Of a stretch of 5,092 nt of DNA, positions 1 through 5,092 are shown piece by piece. Under the pieces are notes generated by a model, which was given only the letters and a program-made list of their open reading frames with translations, searched no databases and was not told the DNA's origin. The stretch is from Prolixibacteraceae bacterium. Its GTDB lineage: Bacteria; Bacteroidota; Bacteroidia; Bacteroidales; Prolixibacteraceae. Both the position numbers and the translations under genes were made by a program. Numbering within the stretch: the stretch's first letter is position 1; each line of letters starts with the position of its first letter. The stretch is from positions 1-5,092 of the forward strand of contig JAEUSS010000398.1 of NCBI GenBank assembly GCA_016788685.1. The letters run 5' to 3'.

Positions 1-86
1 ACCCGACCGATGGCTTTTCCTTCGGCACCAATATCGGTAATCAAAACACCTTCTAAAAACGGCTTAACTTTTCTGCCTCTTCCCAT
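1..86 (-). CDS. rlmD: RlmD-like 23S rRNA (uracil-5-)-methyltransferase, N-terminal fragment (cut by left edge)
   Basis: Only the first 28 codons plus two bases of codon 29 lie in the window. The protein begins MGRGRKVKPFLEGVLITDIG and continues with an AEGKAIGR stretch. This is the opening of a TRAM domain (a small RNA-binding OB fold) as found at the N-terminus of TrmA/RlmC/RlmD-type enzymes; the 'I-T-D-I-G-A-E-G-K-A-I-G-R-V' pattern is typical of the Bacteroidota versions. Family members use S-adenosylmethionine to methylate C5 of a uracil in 23S rRNA (U1939 in E. coli for RlmD). The catalytic SPOUT-unrelated Rossmann domain, Fe-S cysteines and nucleophilic cysteine all lie outside the window, so RlmD versus a paralogue such as RlmC cannot be decided. 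The ATG at 84-86 is preceded by an A/T-rich leader without a Shine-Dalgarno site. It is read in the same direction as the upstream cassette but has its own promoter candidate. Confidence 0.8.
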   Translation of the reverse strand, partial: MGRGRKVKPFLEGVLITDIGAEGKAIGR

Positions 87-104
87 GATTCTTAAAATTT
101 TCTG

Positions 105-112
105 CAAAAGTA
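105..112 (-). promoter_or_regulatory. Candidate Bacteroidota -7 promoter box for the rlmD-like gene
   Basis: Read on the minus strand the site is TACTTTTG, an exact match to the Bacteroidota primary-sigma -7 consensus TAnnTTTG. It sits 18 bases upstream of the start codon, which would give a short leader of roughly ten bases. The -33 element is weak: a TTG at 128-130 is about 15 bases upstream of the box, slightly closer than usual. The box lies in the 81-base gap between the cassette's last stop and the rlmD-like start, so rlmD can probably be transcribed independently. I see no convincing terminator hairpin in this gap, so read-through from the cassette is also possible. Confidence 0.5.
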
Positions 113-167
113 ATCAAATCACTCAAACAACATGAACCAGAGAAGGGCACAAAAGCAGATCGGCCGG

Positions 168-1829
168 TTACTCCTGCGGATCAATAACAAAACCGGTATA
201 TTCCTTTTCTGAATAACATTCTTTAATCAATTTCCGGAGCATAATTCCCGCTTCCAAAACCAGTTTATGCCAGCCCATACCGGCAATTACCGCCAACCGG
301 ATGATTCTCCCGGTAAGTTTCAGGCAAAAAGTCAAACCTGTTGTGGCAGCAACCAGCAATTGCCGGTGTTCCTTCAGCGAATTCTCTGTTAACGCTTCCG
401 GACTGCCGGTTATGCTGTCCATGTCAAAATCAAACCGGGTCGTACAGTCTGTGCTTACCAGTTTCCTGCTTCCGAAGAGAAATTTCATTCCGCGACTGAA
501 AATATGGAGTGCTTCACGAATCTCCCGGTAAATAAATTTAGCGAAGTTCTTAACCTGATTCAACAGGCCGGATGCCAGATCAATCACTTTATCTTTCAGC
601 CGCCTGAAAATATTCTTCAAGCCTTTCCAGAACGACTGCAGCAGACTGCGCGCGCCGTAATAAATGCGCCTGAACCGGTGAGCAGAGCTTTTCAGGTCAC
701 TGCTAAAACCAACGTTCATACTTTTCCAGGCTGCCCGCATATTTTTATCAACAACCTCTTTGTCAGGGCTATCCAACTGTTCGTATTCCTGACTAAACGA
801 TTCGAATACGGCCGACGTTGTAACCTGCGTATCAGTTTCGGATAGTTTTACCTCATCAATCAAATAATGAGGGTTCACTACCCAAAAGTCGTCCGCAATG
901 TAGCCTACAAATAAATTCATTTTAAAATCAGGATTGCCGTTTTCGGCTTCGCCCTGTGCCAGTTGCAGGAAACTGGAGAAAGTTAATTCCCCCAGCTCTC
1001 CGTCAATCCGACCCAGATAATATCCTGAAGTCCATTGCGATAACTGCAAAAGCCGCATAACAAATTTCCCGTCCGGGTCGTTGCACCGGTCGTCAAAAAA
1101 CTGCCGGTCGTACTTCCCGGGCTTCGATTTTAATTTCAATTCTTTAAATCCGGAACTGTTTTTCCTCATATCCTTTTTCAGCCGATCCAGAAACTCTTCG
1201 TTGGAACCATTAATGCTGAACCGGTTACTACTTTCGTTCCTGAACCTGAAATACACCAGTTCATCGGCAAAAGCGCGACTCTCTTTAAGCCTGATGATTA
1301 ATTTTTTGAGGTTCCCGGTCAATTCCAATAATTCGATGACGCTGACGTTGCCCAGCCAGCCTGAAAGTTTATTCAGCGCCAGCCTCAGTTCATCAGTAAA
1401 AAATCCGTCCGGATGGCTTTCGAGCAAACCCAAGAGGTGAAACCGGTACTGAAGCACCCTAACATAAACCCCCAGAGTCCTGATCTCGGCGAGGGGCTTG
1501 AGCGTAAAATCGCCGTCCAGGCTGACGAGCAATTGCAAAACACTGAACTCGCGGTAAGTCAGAATACCTTCATGATCTTCTTTCGGATCATCAGGAAATG
1601 GCATGTCGAGGCCCGACTTGCCGATGAGCGAAGCCCGGACAGCATCTTTACGAAAAGCCTTTACCGCGCTGCGCAGTTGATCTGAATCAACGATTATGCC
1701 CTCCTCTTCCGAGATAGCCAGGTATCCCAGATCGGAGAGCATTTGCACCACCTCTTCGTAACGGCCGTTGTCGAATACGTTGAGCTCATCTTGACTGACA
1801 ATATCTTCTAACCCGGGGAAAGACAACAT
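168..1829 (-). CDS. Large protein with degenerate peptidoglycan-binding-like modules and a basic/hydrophobic helical C-terminus; function unknown
   Basis: I do not recognise a named family for this 553-residue protein. Three segments look like divergent PG_binding_1 (three-helix) modules. At about 22-65 there is a 'Y-EEVVQMLSDLGYL...SAVKAFR' pattern. At about 120-160 there is 'VRVLQYRFHLLGLL' followed by 'DGFFTDELRLAL'. At about 254-292 there is 'VMRLLQLSQWTSGYYLGRIDGELGELTF', the clearest case, with the usual LQ, GYY.G.iDG.lG..T signature. Residues 385-455 are rich in Lys/Arg and alternate with hydrophobic residues, suggesting long amphipathic helices. Residues 489-534 are moderately hydrophobic and could hold one or two membrane-associated helices, though with internal Lys, Arg and His. 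There is no signal peptide. The start is set by overlap with the upstream gene's stop (TGATG), so the two are probably translationally coupled. It is the last gene of a three-gene set led by a peptidoglycan peptidase. It could be a scaffold, a membrane-active partner or a delivered effector; this is inference. Confidence 0.75.
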   Translation of the reverse strand: MLSFPGLEDIVSQDELNVFDNGRYEEVVQMLSDLGYLAISEEEGIIVDSDQLRSAVKAFRKDAVRASLIGKSGLDMPFPDDPKEDHEGILTYREFSVLQLLVSLDGDFTLKPLAEIRTLGVYVRVLQYRFHLLGLLESHPDGFFTDELRLALNKLSGWLGNVSVIELLELTGNLKKLIIRLKESRAFADELVYFRFRNESSNRFSINGSNEEFLDRLKKDMRKNSSGFKELKLKSKPGKYDRQFFDDRCNDPDGKFVMRLLQLSQWTSGYYLGRIDGELGELTFSSFLQLAQGEAENGNPDFKMNLFVGYIADDFWVVNPHYLIDEVKLSETDTQVTTSAVFESFSQEYEQLDSPDKEVVDKNMRAAWKSMNVGFSSDLKSSAHRFRRIYYGARSLLQSFWKGLKNIFRRLKDKVIDLASGLLNQVKNFAKFIYREIREALHIFSRGMKFLFGSRKLVSTDCTTRFDFDMDSITGSPEALTENSLKEHRQLLVAATTGLTFCLKLTGRIIRLAVIAGMGWHKLVLEAGIMLRKLIKECYSEKEYTGFVIDPQE

Positions 1830-1831
1830 CA
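1827..1831 (-). promoter_or_regulatory. TGATG stop/start overlap (translational coupling)
   Basis: On the minus strand the TGA stop of the 116-residue gene (1829-1831) shares one base with the ATG of the 553-residue gene (1827-1829). A purine-rich AAAGAAG stretch lies further upstream, inside the end of the first gene (about 1840-1846), which is rather far to serve as a strong ribosome site. Re-initiation by ribosomes finishing the upstream gene is the simplest reading. This ties the amounts of the two proteins together. Confidence 0.6.
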
Positions 1832-2179
1832 GGACACTACTTCTTTAATAAAAGTCAGTACGCCCAGGCGAGCAGCCTTTGATGACTCTACAGCCTGTTG
1901 GTGCAGCTTATAAGTCAGATCTTCTTCCTGAATGCCGTCGCGGTAAAACTGGATCACATCCTGATCAAAATCAACATGTGTAAAGGCTTCAACCCGAACA
2001 TCCGTTTTTTCAGCATCGTAATTTAAAATCAGGTCAACGGGCTTAATTATTTTTCCTTCCTTACTGAGGATTGATTTGATGTTGCCGCTAATAGTCAGGA
2101 CATCGAGGGTTGTAAAATCGACAAGCGCCAGGTTCATTCCGTTAACAATGGATTCAAATTTTTTAGATAGGGCCGACAT
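1829..2179 (-). CDS. Small protein of unknown function (116 aa), middle gene of the peptidase cassette
   Basis: I do not recognise this family. The product has no cysteine, no signal peptide and no membrane segment. Its shape suggests an N-terminal amphipathic helix (about 4-20, SKKFESIVNGMNLALVD), then a strand-rich core (about 24-78) with alternating hydrophobic patterns such as VDLILNYD and VRVEAFTHVDFD. It ends with a charged C-terminal helix (about 83-114). The overall charge is mixed and it looks soluble. The ATG at 2177-2179 follows the peptidase stop by about 29 bases of A/T-rich sequence, with no Shine-Dalgarno site. Its stop overlaps the start of the 553-residue gene. Small size and tight coupling suggest a structural partner, chaperone or adaptor for the large protein, or an immunity-like protein. 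None of these can be chosen from sequence. Confidence 0.75.
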   Translation of the reverse strand: MSALSKKFESIVNGMNLALVDFTTLDVLTISGNIKSILSKEGKIIKPVDLILNYDAEKTDVRVEAFTHVDFDQDVIQFYRDGIQEEDLTYKLHQQAVESSKAARLGVLTFIKEVVS

Positions 2180-2208
2180 GTGTTTTTGTTTTTAAAGATT
2201 AGTAAAAA

Positions 2209-2874
2209 TTATTGTTGTAAAAGAGATTCGAGTAAATCGCGGGTTTTGGCATTGTAAACACCGTCGATGGCCAGTCCCTGCTGACGGGTTTGAAGTTCCT
2301 TCACGGCTTTTTCAGTCGTTGGGCCAAATGCCCCGTCGCTGAGTCCGGCTTCTATGTGTATTGATTTCAAGGCATTCTGAAGCTGAACAACGGCCGGTCC
2401 TTTATCGCCCCGTTTCAGTACGGGAGCCGGAGCGCCCGATTGTTTCTTCTCGGTTAACCGCTGAAAACTGAGTACGGTGTCTTTCCGGTAGGCTGAAACA
2501 GAAACCCGGTTTCCCTGGTTTCCGCCGATAACAAAAACGCGGGTCAAATCTTCGGAAAAGCCGAGGAACAAGGCCACATGGCCTTCCCAGGACTGAGGAT
2601 TCCCTCTCCAGAATACCACCACATCTCCTGGTTCGGGAACAGAAACCTTAGTTCCGACATTGAGCCACGAACGCGCGTTGGGTTTTCCGGAGTATTGCAG
2701 ACCGGCTTGTTTGGCACACCAGTTAACAAAAGTAGAACACCACGGCACTTCGTCATCGGTAATTCCGTTAACGTTTGTTTCTTCGGCATATCTGACAATC
2801 TGCGGATTGTTAGCTTGCCCCGGGATCTCTTCAACCCCCAGCTGTCCGAAAGCAACTTTAAGAATGTCGTTCAT
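2209..2874 (-). CDS. CHAP/NlpC-P60-like peptidoglycan peptidase (TIGR02594 type) with C-terminal peptidoglycan-binding domain
   Basis: The product is a 221-residue two-domain wall hydrolase. Residues 3-140 match the TIGR02594 pattern: an opening 'A..QLGVEEIPG...NP.IV.Y', then DDEVPWCSTFVNWC carrying the likely nucleophile Cys46, then 'ARSWLNVG', a 'P.PGDVVVFWRG' strand, GHVALFLG with the likely catalytic His99, and 'VIGGNQGNRV' with Asn119 as the likely third residue. After a Pro/Ala linker (about 143-151), residues 153-219 form one PG_binding_1 module (LKRGDKGPAVVQLQNAL, DGAFGPTTEKAV, IDGVYNAKTRDLL). Enzymes of this kind cut peptide or amide bonds in peptidoglycan. No signal peptide or lipobox is visible at the N-terminus. 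An in-frame TAA eight codons upstream (2896-2898), with no ATG between, fixes the start. It leads the minus-strand cassette. The missing export signal fits phage-type lysins or secretion-system cargo better than a housekeeping hydrolase. Confidence 0.9.
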   Translation of the reverse strand: MNDILKVAFGQLGVEEIPGQANNPQIVRYAEETNVNGITDDEVPWCSTFVNWCAKQAGLQYSGKPNARSWLNVGTKVSVPEPGDVVVFWRGNPQSWEGHVALFLGFSEDLTRVFVIGGNQGNRVSVSAYRKDTVLSFQRLTEKKQSGAPAPVLKRGDKGPAVVQLQNALKSIHIEAGLSDGAFGPTTEKAVKELQTRQQGLAIDGVYNAKTRDLLESLLQQ

Positions 2875-2923
2875 AACTGCTTGTTTAAATTGATTTTATA
2901 AAATTTAAAAACTATACAAACGA

Positions 2924-2938
2924 TTTCCGCTGCGGAAA
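2924..2938. repeat. Perfect 15-bp palindrome, possible operator
   Basis: TTTCCGC and GCGGAAA form perfect 7-bp arms around a single central T. It lies about 50 bases upstream of the peptidase start, beside the A/T-rich stretch where that gene's promoter should be. The one-base centre is too tight for an RNA hairpin, so a site for a dimeric DNA-binding protein is more plausible than a terminator. No regulator gene is present in the window, and a single copy cannot prove function. Confidence 0.4.
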
Positions 2939-3204
2939 ATACGTCAGCAGAAACACCGACAGCTGATTTTTGGATTGGTAATCTCCCGCGCAAGAATCAC
3001 GGAGATGTGAAACGGACTAAACATCACCTTCATTAAATTGAGTTTCATTCACCATTAAAGTTAAAGAAAATTTGAATTACTTTTTTGGAATATTTTCGGG
3101 GTACATGAATAAGAAGAACATTCTATTTCACAACGATTCTGTCCGGAATCTCCTAATCGGCAAAATTTTAAAGCAATGACAAACACATTCATAATATTCC
3201 TGTT

Positions 3205-3212
3205 TATCTTTA
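3205..3212 (+). promoter_or_regulatory. Weak -7-like promoter box upstream of the DUF748 gene
   Basis: TATCTTTA matches the Bacteroidota -7 consensus TAnnTTTG at all but the last base and lies 18 bases before the ATG at 3231, the same distance as the box before the rlmD-like gene. No clear TTTG is seen at the expected -33 position. The short leader AATAAAAAAAGCC is A-rich and has no Shine-Dalgarno site, as is common in this phylum. Confidence 0.35.
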
Positions 3213-3230
3213 CACAAAATAAAAAAAGCC

Positions 3231-5092
3231 ATGACACTTATAAAGAAAAGATACATTATCCTTGGAGTTATTATCCTCGCTATCCTGACTACATTGTTTT
3301 TTCTTTCGACAATTACCAGGAACTATTTGGTTAAAAACAGCGAAAAGTTGATTGGCCGGAAACTGGCCATCGGAGAAATTCATTTCAATTATGCTAAAGT
3401 AGCTGTTCTGGTGAAAGACTTTGTTTTGTTTGAGGATAATGGAGCCGACAGTTTTGCTTCCTTCAGTGAGCTGTACATCAATTTCAATCCGTGGACTCTG
3501 CCTTCCGGCGAGTATTCATTTTCTGAGATACGCCTGGTACGCCCGCAGATACAGGTTATTCAGAACGGAGAAAAATTCAATTTTGACAGCCTGATCCCGA
3601 AAGAAGACAGCCTCAGCGTAAAAGATACCACCCGAAATGAAATCGTCAAATTTACCATCCGAAACATCCAGCTGACCGACGGAAAAGTAACTTACGACGA
3701 CCTTCTGAAAAAGAATCAGGTGGAAATGAAAAACCTGAACCTGAACTTGCCGCTGATTGCCTGGAACAACGAACAGTCGAACATGGGTGTTGATTTTGCG
3801 ATGGGAGAAAAAGGTAAAGTTAATGTACAGGCTACAGTTGACAACCTCAAGAAAAAATACCAGATCGACTTAAAAACTCAGGACATCGACATACAACCGG
3901 TAGCCAGCTACCTGACTGACTATTTTGATATAAAAACGCTGAACGGGCTGCTTACTTCTGATCTGAAAATCATTGGCGATCTGAACGAGGTGATCAACAT
4001 TTCGATCTCCGGAAACAGCTCCATTTCGGGCTTATCAGTTGCAGATGGCCGTTCTGAAACGATTATTGCCTCACAGGCCATTTCCGTTATGATCAAGGAG
4101 ATCAACATGAAAACTTTTCATTTTGGCTTCGGAAAAATTGAAGCCAACGAACCACGTTTCCAGGTTGTACGCGACAAGGACATGACCAACCTCGAACGCT
4201 TCCTGCTTCCCTACTTCAACGCCGACACCGCCGCTGCGACAACGGCTGCTGCAGACGCAGACGAAACGCCGGTCACTTACAGCATAGACACCATTCAGGT
4301 AAACAACGGACTGATTTCCATTGCTGACAATACCCTGAACCGCCCTTTCAAATACGACCTGAACGACCTGAACATGACCATGACCGGCCTGACCGAAAGT
4401 GCCGCCCAGATTCCGGTGGTCTTCAGCACCAAACTGAACAACAAGGGCGAACTTTCTGGAAAAACCGTCTGGAGTATGGTCGACTTTATGAACATTGAAA
4501 TGGATGCCAAAATAAAACGAATGGACGTACTGAGCTTTTCGCCTTATTCAGAATACTACATCGCCTCTCCCATTACGCAGGGTTGGTTTAACTACGATTT
4601 CAGCCTGAAAATGTCGGCCACCAAACTTCTAAATAACAACAAAGTAAAGATTCAGGAACTCGAATTTGGCAAACGAACCAAGGATACCACTGCAATGAAA
4701 GTGCCGGTACGACTGGGCTTATACCTCATGAAAGATGCCAATGATGTGATTGCTTTCGACATACCGGTGGAAGGTAATCCGTCGGAACCCAAGTTTAAAC
4801 TGGGTAAAATTATCTGGAAAACTTTTGCAAACCTGATGGTTAAAACCGCAGTATCGCCGTTCAAAGCACTTTCGTCGCTGGCGGGAACCAATCCTGAAGC
4901 GCTGGAAAAGCTGCCCTTTGCTTTTGGACAGGATTCTCTCAATCAGCAGCAACAAAATAAACTGACAAGTCTGGCCACAATCCTGAAGAAAAAACCGGAT
5001 TTGGTGCTGACACTCACCCAAACTACCGATCCTGAAAAAGAAAAATCCCGGATTGCCATACTACTGACTAAAAATGAATTTGCAGCCTCCGA
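3231..5092 (+). CDS. AsmA-like DUF748 envelope protein, 3' end cut by right edge
   Basis: The frame starts MTLIKKRYIILGV and stays open for 620 codons to the window edge, so the C-terminus is missing. Residues 5-7 (KKR) followed by a hydrophobic stretch at 8-28 form one N-terminal membrane anchor, leaving the rest in the periplasm. The body has the repeated strand pattern of AsmA/TamB/DUF748 proteins, for example 'IHFNYAKVAVLVKDFVLFED' near residue 58 and onward. The DUF748 signature follows at the C-terminal side: 'YYIASPITQGWFNYDFSLKMSA' (about 442-463), an IQELEFGKR strand, 'DIPVEGNPSEPKFKLGKIIWK' (510-530), then PFAFGQDSL (562-570) and 'LKKKPDLVLTL' (585-595). An Ala/Thr-rich linker lies at about 331-347. 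AsmA-like proteins form long grooved beta structures linked to outer-membrane lipid transport and biogenesis; the role of this member is not known. The family pattern suggests that little is missing. It is transcribed away from the peptidase cassette. Confidence 0.88.
   Translation, partial: MTLIKKRYIILGVIILAILTTLFFLSTITRNYLVKNSEKLIGRKLAIGEIHFNYAKVAVLVKDFVLFEDNGADSFASFSELYINFNPWTLPSGEYSFSEIRLVRPQIQVIQNGEKFNFDSLIPKEDSLSVKDTTRNEIVKFTIRNIQLTDGKVTYDDLLKKNQVEMKNLNLNLPLIAWNNEQSNMGVDFAMGEKGKVNVQATVDNLKKKYQIDLKTQDIDIQPVASYLTDYFDIKTLNGLLTSDLKIIGDLNEVINISISGNSSISGLSVADGRSETIIASQAISVMIKEINMKTFHFGFGKIEANEPRFQVVRDKDMTNLERFLLPYFNADTAAATTAAADADETPVTYSIDTIQVNNGLISIADNTLNRPFKYDLNDLNMTMTGLTESAAQIPVVFSTKLNNKGELSGKTVWSMVDFMNIEMDAKIKRMDVLSFSPYSEYYIASPITQGWFNYDFSLKMSATKLLNNNKVKIQELEFGKRTKDTTAMKVPVRLGLYLMKDANDVIAFDIPVEGNPSEPKFKLGKIIWKTFANLMVKTAVSPFKALSSLAGTNPEALEKLPFAFGQDSLNQQQQNKLTSLATILKKKPDLVLTLTQTTDPEKEKSRIAILLTKNEFAAS

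Larger units (their letters stand above)
2875..3230. other. Divergent intergenic region (356 bases) between the peptidase cassette and the DUF748 gene
   Basis: No convincing gene is seen here. The cassette side (2875-2920) is strongly A/T-rich and holds a 12-bp perfect palindrome ATTTTATAAAAT at 2893-2904; a weak -7-like box (TAGTTTTT on the minus strand, 2907-2914) is nearby. A perfect 15-bp palindrome follows at 2924-2938. Two short inverted repeats come next: TCAGC/GCTGA (2944-2948 and 2962-2966) and ATCTCC/GGAGAT (2981-2986 and 3001-3006). The stretch 3010-3100 is A/T-rich with poorly conserved TTTG and TAnnTTTG-like boxes. A 24-codon frame (3105-3179, plus) exists but has little support. 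As both neighbours start here, their promoters must lie in this stretch. Confidence 0.7.

Noticed and set aside
87..167. Rho-independent terminator after the 553-residue gene
   Set aside because: The CGGCCG near 161-166 is a short palindrome without a stem-loop and T-run arrangement; no convincing hairpin was found in this 81-base gap.
301..1685. Several plus-strand open frames of 76-119 codons (301-531, 504-845, 1081-1440, 1413-1685)
   Set aside because: They lie opposite the 553-residue gene, overlap one another, and their translations show no domain or sensible composition. The minus-strand frame is long, coupled to its neighbour and has recognisable patterns.
168..2874. Phage or prophage region
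   Set aside because: Apart from the lysin-like peptidase there are no capsid, tail, terminase, integrase or attachment-site signals, and the flanking genes are chromosomal. Only a single captured module remains possible.
2544..2901. Open frames overlapping the peptidase gene (2544-2855 minus, 2578-2901 and 2660-2893 plus)
   Set aside because: The peptidase frame carries a full set of catalytic and binding motifs, so these are shadows in other frames.
2981..3006. Inverted repeat ATCTCC/GGAGAT with a 14-base loop, considered as a terminator
   Set aside because: The stem is only 6 bp, no T-run follows on either strand, and no gene ends here because both neighbours diverge.
3920..5021. Minus-strand open frames of 62-100 codons at 3920-4108, 4295-4510, 4652-4942 and 4719-5021
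   Set aside because: They lie opposite the DUF748 frame, which is continuous from 3231 to the edge with clear family signatures.

Overview
The window looks like a piece of a Bacteroidota chromosome. The genes lack clear Shine-Dalgarno sites and have A/T-rich leaders. One good match to the Bacteroidota -7 promoter box (TAnnTTTG) lies just upstream of an RlmD-type start. The proteins have Bacteroidota character, and base composition is moderate with frequent CCG/CGG codons. I cannot name a genus. The flanking genes are ordinary chromosomal ones; I see no transposase, integrase, tRNA, rRNA, CRISPR array or attachment site.

Layout: (1) Positions 1-86, minus strand, hold the first 28 codons of an RlmD-like 23S rRNA uracil-5-methyltransferase (TRAM domain), with its own promoter at about 105-112. 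(2) Positions 168-2874, minus strand, hold a compact three-gene cassette transcribed toward rlmD. First is a 221-residue CHAP/NlpC-P60-like peptidoglycan peptidase (TIGR02594 type) with a C-terminal peptidoglycan-binding domain. After 28-29 nt comes a 116-residue orphan protein. Its stop codon overlaps the start of a 553-residue protein (TGATG) that appears to carry several degenerate peptidoglycan-binding-like modules followed by a long basic helical and hydrophobic C-terminal part. (3) Positions 2875-3230 are a 356-base divergent intergenic region with a perfect 15-bp palindrome, an AT-rich palindrome and weak promoter-like boxes. (4) Position 3231 to the right edge, plus strand, is a 620-codon reading frame open at the edge: an AsmA-like DUF748 envelope protein with one N-terminal membrane anchor.

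The envelope is the common theme. The DUF748 protein probably works in the periplasm or at the outer membrane, and the divergent cassette joins a cell-wall-cutting enzyme to a second protein with wall-binding-like folds. The peptidase has no visible signal peptide, which is normal for a phage-type lysin or a secretion-system cargo but not for a housekeeping wall hydrolase. The cassette is therefore the most interesting part of the window. Its function cannot be settled from sequence alone.
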